Below are positions 1 to 10,940 of a DNA stretch of 64,000 bases, one piece after another. The DNA comes from Porphyra umbilicalis. Taxonomy: Eukaryota > Rhodophyta > Bangiophyceae > Bangiales > Bangiaceae. The first letter of the stretch is position 1. Each line of letters starts with the position of its first letter. The notes beneath the pieces are model-generated. The model was given only the letters and a program-made list of their open reading frames with translations, ran no database searches and was not told the DNA's origin. Location of the stretch: positions 1-64,000 of the forward strand of contig KV919073.1 of assembly GCA_002049455.2 (NCBI GenBank), read 5' to 3'. Made by a program: the position numbers and the translations under genes.

Positions 1-1977
1 ACTCGACGAGTTGATGGCCGCGCTCGGCACGGGGCCGCTGCAGGCGTCGGATGTGGACGCCCTCCGGGGGGAGCTCCTCTCTGTGCGCTCCCTCGTGACG
101 ACCGCAGGGGACGGGGCGACGCGGGGGGGGGGCGGCTTAGCCGCCTCGCCCGAAGGCGGCACGGGCAGCGCCGACCTGTCCCCGCCCCCCCGCCGCCGCT
201 CGTCTGGCAGCTGGGGCGGCGCGCCGGCCGCCCCCATCGACGCGGGCGTGGACCCCCTCGGCTGGGCCGACGGGGGCGTTGGCGGCGCCACGCCTGCCCT
301 CTGGCTCGGCGGCGCCGACTGGGTGGCGACCACCGCCTGTGGCGGTGGTCCCGCCGGCGCCCCCTGCGTCATGCCGTCCTCCCCCGCCACGCGCGCGCGC
401 GCGCGGTCGGTCGCCGCCGCCGCCGCGTCCGCGTCGACGATTGCATCGCTGGAAGGGCGCCTGCACGCCGCCCTCACCGACGGGGCGGCGGGCGCGCGCC
501 GCGTGCGCGCGTTGGAGGAGGCCCTCACGCTGCACGTGGGGGCGGGGGTGGAGCTCGCCGACGCCATGGCCACGCTCGCCGCGTTGGAGCGGGCGCTCGC
601 AGAGGGCGACGCGGAGCGCGCGGCGCTGCGGGGAGCCGTCGACGCTGCGCGGGCGGCGACGGCGGCGGCCGAGGCGGCGGCGACGGCCGACCGGGAGCGG
701 GCCGAGCGGCTGGCGGCGGGCGTGCGGGGGCTCCTCGTGGCGGTCGCGTCGCCGACGGCGGCGGCGGCCGACGGGGCGGCAGAGGCGGTCGCGCCGGCGG
801 CCGATGGCGGCGGCGCGTCGCCCGCCGCCCCGCCGGTCGATGAGGTGGACGCGCCGGCGGCGCTCGCGCGCGTCGGCCTGCGGCTGTCCCGCGCGGAAGC
901 GGCAGTGACCGCCCTCACCGCCCAGCTGGCCGACGAGCGCACGGAAGCGGGGGCGGCGGCGGCCGCCGCCGCCTCGCGCATTGCGTCGCTGACGACCGCC
1001 GCGTCGGCGGCCACGACGGCCGCCAACGGCGCCAACACGCGCGCCGCCGAAGCAATGGCCTATGCCAACCGCTCCGCGGCGCACGAGGCGCGGTGCCGCT
1101 CCGAAGCGGCCGCCCTGCGCGCCGCTCTCGACGCGGCCACGGGCGCCCGTGCGGCCGCCGAAGGCGCCGCCGACGATGCCGCCTCCGCCGCGTCGCGGGC
1201 GGTGGCGGCCGCCACGGCCGACGCAGACGCGGCGGCGGCCGCGTCGGCGGCGGCCGCCGCCCAGCGGGACGAGGCCGTCACCGCCGCCGCGGCGGTGCGG
1301 AAGCGGGCGGCGGCGCGCGAAGCGGCACTCTCGGCGGCGCTCGACGACGCGCACGCGGCGCGGCGGGCGGCCGCGGAAGCCGCGTCGGCGGCCACCACGG
1401 CAGCGGCGGCGGCGGACGCGCGCGCGGCGGCGGCGGCTGCGGCGGCTGCCGCCTCGGCCGACGGCCGCGTGGCTCGCGCGGCGGCCGCCGCGCGGGCGGC
1501 GGCCGAGGCGGACCTCCGCGGCGAGATGGACCGCCTCACCGTCGACGCCGAGGCGCTGCTCGGGGAGCTCGAGGCTGCCGACGCGGCGGTGGCGCTCGGG
1601 GGGTGGTGGCGGGCGGGGTGGCGGCCGCCGCGGCGGCGGCGCCACGGGGGGACCTCCGCCAGCTGTTGCGCTTGTGTGCCGACGCGGGGGGGGGGGGGGG
1701 GGGGGGGTGCGTGACAATGGACGAGGTGGAGCGCCTGCGGTCCGCCGTGGCCGCCGCGGTGCAGCGGGTGCGGAGGGAGGTGGCCGGGGAGCAAGAGGGG
1801 CGGACAGAGGAGGAGGCGGAGGAGGAGCAGACAGAGGAGGGGGAGGACACGACCGACTCGGACGACGACGCCCAGAGCGCCGTCGACGGCAAGGGCGGCG
1901 GTGGGCCCGCCGGGGGCGTCCTGGCGCGCACGCTCGCCACGATTGTCACGCCCTCCCGCTTGTGGGGGCGTGAGTAG
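1..1977 (+). CDS. Alanine-rich coiled-coil protein, 5' end outside window
   Basis: The frame is already open at base 2, so the gene begins before the window. The visible part starts with a Gly/Ser/Pro-rich stretch (to about base 410). A very long Ala/Glu/Arg-rich segment (about 430-1590) follows, with the heptad-like character of a coiled coil (LEEALTL, LERALAEGDAERAALR). Near the G run at about 1598-1603 the protein-like reading passes to another frame, which continues through a 22-base G run (about 1686-1707), a short helical stretch (MDEVERLRSAVAAAVQRV) and an acidic tail (EEEAEEEQTEEGED), and stops at 1975-1977. The frame change sits on a homopolymer, so a missing base in the assembly is the simplest reading; a very short intron is the alternative. 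I do not recognise a family. A structural or scaffold role is only a guess from the coiled coil. Confidence 0.55.
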
Positions 1978-2864
1978 GGCGACTGGGGGGGGGTGGAAAA
2001 CGGAGGTGGCGGTGCAGGCAGAGACGGGGTGCCATGTAGGAGGTATCTGGTGGGGGTGGCTGGGGGAACCGAGGGGGGGGGTTGGGGTGGGCGGATTGGG
2101 AGACCAGCTGGCCGGGCTCGTCAGCGGTGGCGGTGCCCGCTGTACGGTGGTTGGTTGCACAACTGACTGGTTTGGCTGTTTACTCGCCGCGATGTAGGAG
2201 CCGACAGGCCTATATTCGTGGGGGCGCACATGAACCTGTTGGTCACGTTCGTGCGGCGCCTCTTGGTTGCGCTCCGCGTCATGTGCCATCACCCATGTGC
2301 AGGATGACGTGGGCGGCGGCAGCGCCAGAACGGCGCCCTAGCGGCGCATGCAGGGATACACGCATACGAGACCGACCAGCGGCTTGCCTACTTTTCTCTT
2401 TTGCACGTCTGGTGCAACTGAGCCAGGCGTCAGCCACACTGGCCGCCTGTAGCGCGCGCGGCACCCCCCCACGGGGCTCGGCTCGCGGGCGGGCAGACAC
2501 GGAAATGACAAGAGAATGCCTGCGGCAGGCCGATATGCAGCCGCACCACACACCCCGCACAATGCATCGCCGCCCACCCGGGGCGGGCGCTGCCCCCTCA
2601 GCGCGTCGGCTCGACCGCGCAAGCGGCGCGGCGACGCTCGAAACGCGCGATGCAATGCCGCCCCGCTGGGCCAACGGCCGCGCGTCGGTCCAGGCGGCGC
2701 CGTCGCCCCCAAGAGCACACCGCCCGCGCTGCCCCGGTTGCCCACTCCAATCCCCTTTGACCCCCAGCACACTGTCCTTGCAACGGACCTGCTCCCCCCA
2801 CGCCAACAACCGTCCCCCCGCTTCCTCCCCCGAGGCGTCAACCGCCCGGCGGCACCCCCCCCCC
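1978..2864. other. Intergenic, convergent gene ends
   Basis: This lies between the 3' ends of two convergent genes. It includes short G runs just after 1984 and lower-complexity C-rich sequence near 2820-2870. The open frames here overlap on both strands and look like GC-driven shadows. I see no supported gene or RNA. Confidence 0.5.
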
Positions 2865-3575
2865 TCACCGCACGTCCACGTCAATCACGTCCGTCGCTTG
2901 CACATCCACGGTCGCCTGAGTTGGGTCGTTCAAGTCAAACGACCCCGACCGGTCGGCCTTGATGACCTGCCCGCAGCTCATGCACTGGAACGGCTGCGCC
3001 TTGATGCCCGTCACGGCGGCGCCACAGTTTGGGCACGCGCCCTCGACAATGTTGCTGCTCACCCACCATCGGAAGAGCAGCAAGCCGACGACCGGCACGA
3101 CCGACAAGACCGCAAAGATGACGAGGAATGAGTCAAAGATAAACCCAATGCGGCCAGTGATGACGAGCCAGACGAGGACGCCCCACACCGCCAGTTGGCC
3201 GTTGCTGCTCTTGGCAAAGCGGCCGGCCTTGAGCGCCACGTCGACGAGGCGGGATTGGGGGCTCCGCGACATGCGCGGGGGGCGCGCGGGGGCGCCCGCG
3301 CGGCCGGGGGGGGGGGGGGGGGGAGGGCGCCCCGGCCGCGGCTCGTTGCCGCCGCGGTAGTGGCGCCGGCGGGGCGCCCGCCCACGCGCACGGCGCCGCC
3401 GACGGGGGGACCCCCACGCCGGCCGCCAGGCGGCCCCGCGTCGTGCCACACTGGTAGCAGAGGCGCCGATCTGACTCGCCCCCGGCCGGGCGGTGCTCAT
3501 TGTTGTCGTCGTGGCGGCGGCGGCGGCTGCCCGTGGCCTGGCCGCCACCCCGCCGGCGGCAACGCAAAAGGCCAT
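2865..3575 (-). CDS. Membrane protein with C-terminal zinc ribbon, probably plastid-targeted
   Basis: 236 residues. The ATG at 3575 has a good context (GACCATGG). The frame stays open further upstream, but only from a GTG, so I did not extend it. Residues 1-110 are rich in Ala, Arg, Thr and Pro with few acidic residues, as expected for a plastid transit peptide. Two hydrophobic segments follow (about 129-147 and 150-172, ending LLLFRWWV). A zinc ribbon comes next, with CPNC at 181-184 and CMSC at 198-201, and then an acidic Val/Asp tail (VIDVDVR). A two-helix membrane anchor plus a CxxC...CxxC ribbon is a pattern known from small organelle membrane proteins of unknown function. A redox, assembly or metal-related role is inference. 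Its 3' end converges on the coiled-coil gene. Confidence 0.72.
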   Translation of the reverse strand: MAFCVAAGGVAARPRAAAAAATTTTMSTARPGASQIGASATSVARRGAAWRPAWGSPRRRRRARGRAPRRRHYRGGNEPRPGRPPPPPPPGRAGAPARPPRMSRSPQSRLVDVALKAGRFAKSSNGQLAVWGVLVWLVITGRIGFIFDSFLVIFAVLSVVPVVGLLLFRWWVSSNIVEGACPNCGAAVTGIKAQPFQCMSCGQVIKADRSGSFDLNDPTQATVDVQATDVIDVDVR

Positions 3576-5501
3576 GGTCGGCCGCAGCCACAGCGCCGCA
3601 GCGATGGCAAACACGACACCCACCGTCGAGCAGACAAGACCCACAAGGCGGCGGCCGGTGCAAGTAAAAAGGGGGGCACGCACGGGCAAGGGAGGACCCC
3701 TACCGGCAGCGGAGATGGCGACGCTCGAGCGGGCGGCAGGGTTGACAGCCACTCAGTCAGCAGCGGCAAGAAGAGTGGACCGGCGCTGATGCGCAGTCAC
3801 TCCAAATACAAAGCAAAGTGGCCGGGATGGCGTGAAGGCACCGGCGGTGCGCGGGCGATACCGCGGAGGCCGCCACACGGGTCGGTCGCCACGCGGTCGG
3901 TCAGGGGGAGGGTGCGGAAGTGCTTGCGTGGTGGCGAAGTCGAGGGGCGTGGCGGCGTTGAGCTTGGAGATACACGAGCTTTGTTAGCGAGGGACGGCGG
4001 ACTTTCTCTAATTTGTACCTCTCGACAGTGTAAGAGTGATTCGCAAACAATAATCATACTGACAAGTTCACGGTATCAATCAGTACACGCATTTGCTACA
4101 AGGCAGCGCGACTCTTGGACATGCCTCTGCATGCATGTCTACGCCACCAGCGCCAGCGTGATGGCTCAGTTTGTATGGTGGGAGCGCCAAGAAGTAGAGC
4201 CAAGGGAAAAGAGAGGTGAAGTGTGCGATTCTATTGCTGGAAGCGCGATTCTGCGGGTCTGCAGACGACCTTCTGCATCCAGCCAGTTCTTGGCGCATTG
4301 ACCATGCGGACATCCTACCGGAAACGCAGAGTGCTCTTCATCGCACTCTTCTCCGTGTCCTCATAGTCTTCAAAGTGTCCCCAACACACAAACGATTGTC
4401 CTTGGTGGGATCCTTTTTCGACCTGGAGGCACTGCTCGACAATCTTACATCGGCGACGGCGCGCATCCCTCTGCATCCACTGCCGTTGCTCCCACGCGAG
4501 CCATGGGGAGGAAAGGCCAGCGGGTGGGCCGAGCCACCGGCTTCACAGCGTGTCCTCGGCGTTCTGAAACCCGCTGACACTCATCCAAAAGTCGTCGCGC
4601 TCACAAAACACACTCACAGCACATTGCAGGTACTCGGGCAATGACCGCGAGACTGCATGGATGGCTGTGAGTCGCACCTCTGTCGACGCCGATATTTCTT
4701 ACCCTCTTCAGCTGCGTGCCAGACGACCCCACGCGCCGCAATGGTCGTCGGAGGATGAGCCTGGCGAGCTTCATCAGTGGCCTCACGAGCGACCAAATCC
4801 AAATGGACCACCCAGAGTGTCAGCGTCCCACTTGAGCCCAGTCGACTGTGCATCCGCCCGTGCCGTCGCCACCGCCTCCGATGAACAGGCGCTTCCAAGT
4901 CCTGGCGGTCTCGATTCTGCAGCTGTGTGCGGCTGATTGGCCCTCGTCGTGGTCGCAGTCGGCGCTGAACCATCCCCGGGAGCCACTGACCAGTGGATTG
5001 TTTGTGGCTCGTTGACGGCCTGATCCAGGCGTTCGTTGCCGGATCTCGCGTCCGCCCCCCCAGCGTCCGAACATCTTTTCCGGCGCGAAAAGGCTCCCAC
5101 GAGACGCCAGCACCCGAATGCACCGCCCACCTGCACCGCCCCGTGCCGGCGCTGCGGGTGGAGGCTCTCTGAGGCCATGCGGCTTCAAATTGCGTGCAAA
5201 CAGCGCTTGGGCACTCCCGCCGCAGGGCAGTGTGTACAGGGCCAGGGCTTGTGGCCGCACGGACACGCTTGGTTTGGCAGGTTTGGTCCGTTTTTTGAAC
5301 CCTTGTCCCGCCCTTCGGCTTGAGTGCTGCCGTGGCGCAAAACCCCGCTCCGTCCCACCTCCACAGCGACACACGGTTACGATCTCGTCTACGCACACGG
5401 CGGCTTCGTCGGAAACGGGACCAGCTCCTGTGTTTCTATCCTACTCCTCCCTCACCCCCGCCTACCTCCTCCTGGACGACAACCCCCTCGTGCGCGCCAC
5501 C
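3576..5501. other. Intergenic region between divergent genes
   Basis: Spacer between the start of the zinc-ribbon gene (-) and the start of the septin gene (+). GC is lower from about 4000 to 4700. Open frames here overlap on both strands and none has protein-like composition. The last 380 bases are open in the septin frame but are assigned to the 5' UTR, because the ATG at 5502 has a strong CACCATGG context. Confidence 0.45.
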
Positions 5502-7674
5502 ATGGCGCCCGCGGGCTCGACCGCTTCGGCGAGCAGCCACCGCAGTCCCCCGCCGTACCCCGTCAACTCGCGCATGCTGGCAGAGATGGCGGGGGTGAGC
5601 AGCGGTCCCATCCCCGAGATTTCCCTGTCGGGGCGTGCAACGCCGCCCGGCCGCGCGAGCCCGCTGGCCGCCGCCGTTGGGCCGCCGTCGCGCGCCAGCA
5701 CGGTGGTGATGGAGCCGACCGGCTACTCTGTCGTGGAGCGCACGACGACGACGACGACGTCCCACTTGGACCGCTCGTCGCACTTGGACCGTTCGTCGCA
5801 AATGGAGCGCGCGTCGCAGCGTTCAATGTCTTCAGCGCCCCCGTCCGATGCGGGTAGCGAGGTCACGGTCGTGGAGGATGAGCGGATGGCGGGGCTGCGC
5901 ACGGGCTTCCTCGCCCAGCGGGGGCGCGTGTTGGAGAAGCGTGGGGAAACCCTCAGCATCATGTGCATTGGCGAGAGTACGTTAAGAGGATGGCAGTGTG
6001 GCGGGCAGGTGTCCCTTGCATGATTGATGTTCGGCGCAGGGGGTCTGTGCTTGGCTCACGAGTAGCACGTCTGTGGTGTCGTGCAGATGCCGGTAGTGCG
6101 GGCATCAGAACTGCGAAGGGCGACGTTCTCACGGTGACATTTGCTCTTGCTCGTTCGCAATTGTCAAGCGCGGGGCCACCTCTCTGTGCGTCTCTTTGGT
6201 TGGTCTCCTCTCTGCAGCCGGCGTGGGCAAGTCGACGCTCATTGCCAACATCTTTGCTCGACCGCTTTCGGATGCGCAGCTGGCTGCCGCTGGCACTGAT
6301 CACGGCCGCGTCATCCCCCCGAAGACGGTGCGTGGCTTAAGGACCGATGGTGCTTTTGCGAAGTGATCTGTATATGAGAGCGAGTCGATGTTGGTGTGGA
6401 TGCTCGACCAGACTGTCCGATGCGCTGTTGGGTTTTTCTGAAGGTGGCATACTGACACGCTCGCCGTTGGCACTACCCGCCTGTCGTCGCCGACTCGTTT
6501 GCCCTTCTCCTCTACTGTTTGCTTTTGTCCTTCGTAGATGGAGATCACGGAAACCACGACGATCATCCGTGTCGACTCTATCCCCATTACCGTCAGGATG
6601 ATCGACACGCCTGGGTTTGGTGATGTTGGTTGGCTGCTTGACGTCCACAGCTCATTCCGGTCCATCACCAACTACCTCGACTCGACATACGAGCGGGCAT
6701 TCAAGCGTGAGGTCGCTACTGACCGCTCCGCCGACTACCACACGCTCGACTCGGACTTGGGCGTCGACGCGGTGTTGTACTTCATCTCCCCCCACCGTCT
6801 CAAGGGCCTGGACATGGAGCTGCTGAGGCGCCTGCGAGGCCGTGCTGCAATCATCCCCATCATTGCCAAGGCGGACACCTTGACAGTGGATGAGCTGCGC
6901 CTGTTCCGCGCCCAGGTGACCAAGCAGCTGGCCGACGCCGACATCCCCGTCTTCCACGCACCTCTGGCCATTATTGCATCGCCGTCGGCAGCTGGTCGTA
7001 CCTACCCATGGGGGGTGGCCGAGTCGGAGAACGAGGCGCACTCGGACCTCCCCACCCTGCGGCGCTTGCTGCTCATCGATGGGCTTGAGGACCTCCATGA
7101 AGCTCGCCGCCACGCGTATGAGAAGTACCGCTCGAACCTGATGCGGCGCCTACGAGGCGGTGGCTTCAGCCGCGTGATCAACTTGGCCAAGACCGCTGCA
7201 TTGTACACTACAGTTATGGCGCTGGTGTTGCCGCAGTTGCGGGGCCCATTTATGGAGCTGGTCAAAGAGGGGCGGGCGGCGCTGATGCAGTCTGCGGAAG
7301 TCCTTCACAAGCGGCGGCCACGCATTGCGGGGCTGCCAGGCGTCCCGGCGCTGTCGGGGCTGTCGGGGCTGTCTGCGCTCCCGGTGCTCAAGAGCAGCAC
7401 GTCGGGCACTGCTGCCGCCACTGGAGTGGTCCCTGCAGCCACCGCTCCCGCCACAGACGTGACTGTGACGGTTAAGCAAGGGTCCGCATCGGGAGCGTCG
7501 GCGGGGGCGATCACGGGTACCACGGGCACGGTGGCGGGCAGGCTGGGCGCAGATACAGAAACTGATGTCCAGACCCACAAGGGCAGGGGCTTCAAGCGGA
7601 TTCTGCTCATCGTCGGCGGCATTGTGCTCGCGCCGTTTGGCTTCCTCGCCTTCAAGCCGCCCGACGATGTGTAG
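5502..7674 (+). CDS. Septin GTPase with C-terminal membrane segment (3 exons)
   Basis: Exons 5502-5976, 6218-6327 and 6538-7674, joined by GT-AG introns of 241 and 210 nt, give 573 residues. Splicing of exons 1 and 2 creates the P-loop GETGVGKST (residues 157-165), which confirms the junction. Other GTPase motifs are DTPGFGD (218-224), AKAD (305-308) and the septin-typical YPWG (351-354), followed by the leucine-rich end of the septin unique element. Residues 1-150 are Ser/Thr-rich and probably disordered. The region after about 455 is low-complexity (Gly/Ser/Thr/Ala). A hydrophobic helix at about 550-567 (RILLIVGGIVLAPFGFLAF) sits 5 residues from the C-terminus, like a tail anchor; a shorter hydrophobic stretch lies at about 416-429. 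Septins polymerise on membranes and act in division and membrane organisation. Algal septins with membrane segments are known. The gene converges with the CDK7-type gene. Confidence 0.93.
5977..6217 (+). other. Septin intron 1
   Basis: GT (GTACGTTAAG) to AG (CTCTCTGCAG), phase 1. The codon split across it gives Thr in the middle of the P-loop. A pyrimidine-rich tract precedes the acceptor. Confidence 0.93.
6328..6537 (+). other. Septin intron 2
   Basis: GT (GTGCGTGGCT) to AG (GTCCTTCGTAG), phase 0. It separates VIPPKT from MEITETTT, a split within the GTPase core between the P-loop helix and the strand leading to DTPGFGD. Confidence 0.92.
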
Positions 7675-8300
7675 ATTGGGCGATGGGAGTGGCGGGGCAG
7701 TCGTGTCGGACGCGGGTCGGAGGACCGGTGTTGAAGTGACTGGAGCAGTGCAACTTTAGCGCGTCGGCTGGGTTTTGCGTTTGTATGTTTGCTCATAGAT
7801 TTGCATTGCATGCGAAGGGATCGCTCTTGAGTACTCTGTACGTGTCCTGTCTGTGGAGGCAAGCCATTCTCATTGAGTTACTCGACATCGGTGAAACGAC
7901 CAGGACGAACACCTCTTGTGAGCAGGTGAAGATGGTGGCACCAATCATGCCATCAGCGCCCACCTGTCGCAGTCCCTCTCAGTCACGCACAGCTGTTCTC
8001 ACCTGGAACCCAAAGGTGCTGCAGCGCTGGGCAGGAGGCAGCGGCTGCTGAAAATTCGAGCTGAGATGAACTCTGAGTGCCGTCAGGGATGCGGTCTTGA
8101 CAACAAGGCACCTGCACCAGTCACATACCGCCCACCAGCACGTCCTTCCATGGTACTCGCTGATGTCGCTGCAAACAACACTCCCACATCTGGGCCTGCA
8201 GCGGAACCATCAAAATATGGCTATGAGCGCCAGCGCTAGCGCTCCCACGCACCCCTGGCAGCGTCCAAGGACTATGTACAAGTCTACCGTGGAAGGTGCA
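7675..8300. other. Intergenic between convergent septin and CDK7 genes
   Basis: Shared 3' flank of two convergent genes. I see no gene. It is lower in GC than the coding sequence on either side. Both 3' UTRs must lie here. Confidence 0.5.
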
Positions 8301-9536
8301 TCACGAGAAGTCTAGTCGCCGCTTCTTCATGCCCCCTGGCCGTCCAGCCAGGGGCGGCCGACCCGAAACGACCCGCTTCTTCTTCTCCCCTTCTCGAGCC
8401 ACGCCGGCAACGGCGGCGCCCGCGGTCGCCGCGTCGGGCGCCGCCTCGGGTTCTGGTGGCGCCGCCCTCCCAATGGTGGGCGGGACGGGCGCCGCCGGAG
8501 CAGCAGGCGCCTCGGCGCCGGCTGCCGCGCCCGCCGCAGCGGCCTTGATGTCCTCTTCTTTGACAGAGCTGCCCGTCCGCACCTTGGCCAGCAGCTCCGC
8601 CGCCGTCGCCGCCGGGACGCCGCGCGAAAAGTAGGGGTGCTTCAACGCCTCCGCCGCCCCAATCCGGCCCGCCGGGTCAAACGCCAGGAGCGCGTCCATG
8701 AGCCCCATCGCGTCCTCGCCGGCGGCGGAGAAGAGGAGCCCAGTGTCGGGAGGTGACAGCGGGTCAAACTGGATGTACCCGGGTAGAGTGTCCAGGCCGG
8801 GCCACTCACGGCCGACGCCGACGCCGCCCTCCCCTGAGCCGGTCACGACCGCCACGGGGGTGCCGCGCGCGGCGAAAATCTTGGCCAGTTGGTCCACGTC
8901 CGAATCCCCCGGCATGTAGGGGGTGCGGAGGAGGAGCTCCGCAAAGATGCACCCGATGCTCCACATGTCTACTGCCGCTCCATACGCGCGGGCGCCGTAG
9001 AGCAGCTCCGGGGGACGGTACCAGCGGGTGATGACCTGGTGCGTCATGCCCCCAGGCGCCGGAGCGGCCGCATGCGTCTTGGCCAGACCCAAATCAGCGA
9101 GTTTGAGCTCTCCGTCACAGCCCAGAAGCACGTTGCCCGGCTTCAAATCCCGGTGCAGGATCCACGCGTCGTGCAGGGCGGCGGTACCAGCGAGCAGCAT
9201 CTGCATCATGCCCTTGACGTCGGCAGGGGAGAGGATGAGGCTCCGGTCGCGGATGATGGCCTCCAAGTCAGTAAGACAATACTCGAGCACAAGGTTGAGC
9301 GAGGTGCCGCCGCCCGACGCGAAGACGTCGACGAGGTGGATGACGTTGGGGTGGCGTACTTCTTGGAGGAGCTTAACTTCCCGCAGCGCCGTCACGGACA
9401 CCCCATCGCGGTAGTGGCCCAGCCGCACTTTTTTCACCGCCACCAGCTCCGAGGTGCGCGTAGAGCGAGCCAGGGAGACGACGCCAAATGTGCCTTCACC
9501 GAGCAGCCGAAGCTTCTCATACTTGGAGACGGCCAT
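8301..9536 (-). CDS. CDK7: Cyclin-dependent kinase, CDK7/CAK (CDKD) type
   Basis: 411 residues from the ATG at 9536 (MAVSKYEKLR). A longer in-frame extension to 9614 adds 26 residues unlike any kinase and was not used. Motifs: glycine loop GEGTFGVV (13-20), lysine in VAVK (Lys35), the C-helix TALREVKLL in place of PSTAIRE, HRDLKPGN (128-135), an activation-loop Thr in MTHQVITRWYRPPELLYG (Thr165) and PGDSDVDQL. THQVxTRWYR and the extreme C-terminus KKRRLDFS are characteristic of CDK7. CDK7, with cyclin H and MAT1, activates other CDKs and, as part of TFIIH, phosphorylates the RNA polymerase II tail. The metal-binding DFG is DLG here (148-150). The tail from about residue 310 is Ala/Pro-rich and expanded. 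Read in one exon. Confidence 0.92.
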   Translation of the reverse strand: MAVSKYEKLRLLGEGTFGVVSLARSTRTSELVAVKKVRLGHYRDGVSVTALREVKLLQEVRHPNVIHLVDVFASGGGTSLNLVLEYCLTDLEAIIRDRSLILSPADVKGMMQMLLAGTAALHDAWILHRDLKPGNVLLGCDGELKLADLGLAKTHAAAPAPGGMTHQVITRWYRPPELLYGARAYGAAVDMWSIGCIFAELLLRTPYMPGDSDVDQLAKIFAARGTPVAVVTGSGEGGVGVGREWPGLDTLPGYIQFDPLSPPDTGLLFSAAGEDAMGLMDALLAFDPAGRIGAAEALKHPYFSRGVPAATAAELLAKVRTGSSVKEEDIKAAAAGAAAGAEAPAAPAAPVPPTIGRAAPPEPEAAPDAATAGAAVAGVAREGEKKKRVVSGRPPLAGRPGGMKKRRLDFS

Positions 9537-10940
9537 GGGGAACCGACTAAATCGAACAGTCCGAGCAATACGCTGACACAGGAGGAGGATACAGGCGAAG
9601 GAGAAACCAGGCACTGGTTGGCCAAGCCCGTGTCACATGGATAGAAGAGAAGAGCAGTGCGGCAAAAAAAGCCCGGTCCGTCAACGCCAGAACAGGACCA
9701 GCACGAGGAAGACAACCGAGTGCGGCCAAGTCGTCAGGAACTGCTTTGAGACGAAAGAAGTACAGAAGGCGATTTTTAACACCAATGAGGGGGTCCACTT
9801 ATTCAATATTGAACTTCGTGTTTCGATAGAGGTACAGTGCGTTCCATGGAGTAAAGGAACGGCCGAGTTCGACGTGTTGCAGAACTCGCCATCAGCCAAT
9901 CGCGTGGCTCGGCCAAAATACCTCCCCCGCGTATTCTGCCCCCGCCCCCCCCCCGCATCCAAACAGGTTTGTTTGGAGTGGCGCGCCTCCAAACGGGCCC
10001 GTTTGGATTGGCCCTGCCGTTGAAGATCCACAACTAGAGCAATCGCGTGACATGGACACGAGGTCGATTAGGCGACTAGAATAAGTGAGGATGGTCTATT
10101 TTTGGACCGTCACACCCTAGTTTTGGATCGCATCCCAGCCACCAATGCCCGTTTGGCAAAACCGTGCCACGTTTAGGCGTTTGGGTGTTTGGATCCATTG
10201 GTGGAGACGCTAGAGGAAGAGTGCGCCTCCAACAGCAGCCCTGAGGCGTGCAGTTGCTCTGCAGCCGCTCTCCTCAACGAGGCGGCCCGCCGCCCTCTTC
10301 CTCCAGCGTCCACTCGTCTAAGGGCAGGACGTCCCGTGCTCTCTTTTGCTGGTGTACAGTACGTGCTTGACTTGGTTCCGACACTCAGCGGCCGCCACTG
10401 CCCGTCTTTGAGTCCTCGTCGCAGCGACTGCGCCGGGCCGGCGTTGCATCGGCGTTGGCTCGTGGATGCGGATGAGGTGGGGGGGAGCAACCTCCTCGGC
10501 GCAGTGTCTGCACCGTCGCCATCCGAGTCTGCCCTGTCAATCACCCTTCTTGGCCTGAGCGGGATGCAATCTTTTCCGCGATCTCGGTCGATCTGCATGT
10601 GGTCGTCAGGTTTCAACTGCCATCGCGTCCTTATTGAGGTTTGCGAGAACGATACGAAAGGCTCGAGCAGGGGGCACACACAGGCCGACAGCGTCGCCCA
10701 TACAACACCCTCGACTTGAGACACCTTCCCGCGGCAGCATGCCCTTAATGGCCATGCTATTCTCCTCCGCCCTGCCACTCTTGCGCTGTGGATGTCTCGG
10801 AAGAAGTGTCGTTCTCGGCCATACGCACGAAGAATCCACTCTTGTCCATGGAAGTGGCGCTATTGTGGTCCTTTGAGGGGGGCTTGCAAGACAACGTCCC
10901 AAGCGGGGCATCCAGCGTGCATCACGGACCACTGCGCAGC
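9537..10940. other. Intergenic region upstream of CDK7, with palindromes
   Basis: Upstream of the CDK7 gene. It holds an A/T-richer stretch (9660-10150) with repeated GTTTGG/CCAAAC motifs. A 176-codon open frame lies at 10189-10719 but has no recognisable domain and reads like chance. No gene is supported. Confidence 0.45.
9958..10007. repeat. Pair of CCAAAC/GTTTGG palindromes 30 bp apart
   Basis: The segment 9988-10007 is a perfect 20-bp palindrome (TCCAAACGGG followed by its complement). The segment 9958-9977 is an imperfect version with 8-bp arms (TCCAAACA...TGTTTGGA). They start exactly 30 bp apart. Further half sites occur at about 10148-10190. They could be protein-binding sites upstream of CDK7 or ends of a small element; nothing in the sequence decides between these. 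Confidence 0.6.

Noticed and set aside
137..1717. 526-codon minus-strand frame opposite the coiled-coil gene
   Set aside because: Arg/Gly-rich shadow of the plus-strand Ala/Glu-rich frame; no domain.
3576..3752. Upstream extension of the zinc-ribbon gene to 3752
   Set aside because: It starts at GTG, not ATG. The ATG at 3575 has a good context and opens a sensible transit peptide.
9537..9614. 26-residue amino extension of the CDK7 kinase
   Set aside because: CDK7 proteins begin close to the glycine loop, and the extension is hydrophobic and unconserved-looking.
10189..10719. 176-codon frame starting MDPLVETLEEECAS
   Set aside because: Opposite-strand frames are as long, composition is mixed and no motif is seen.
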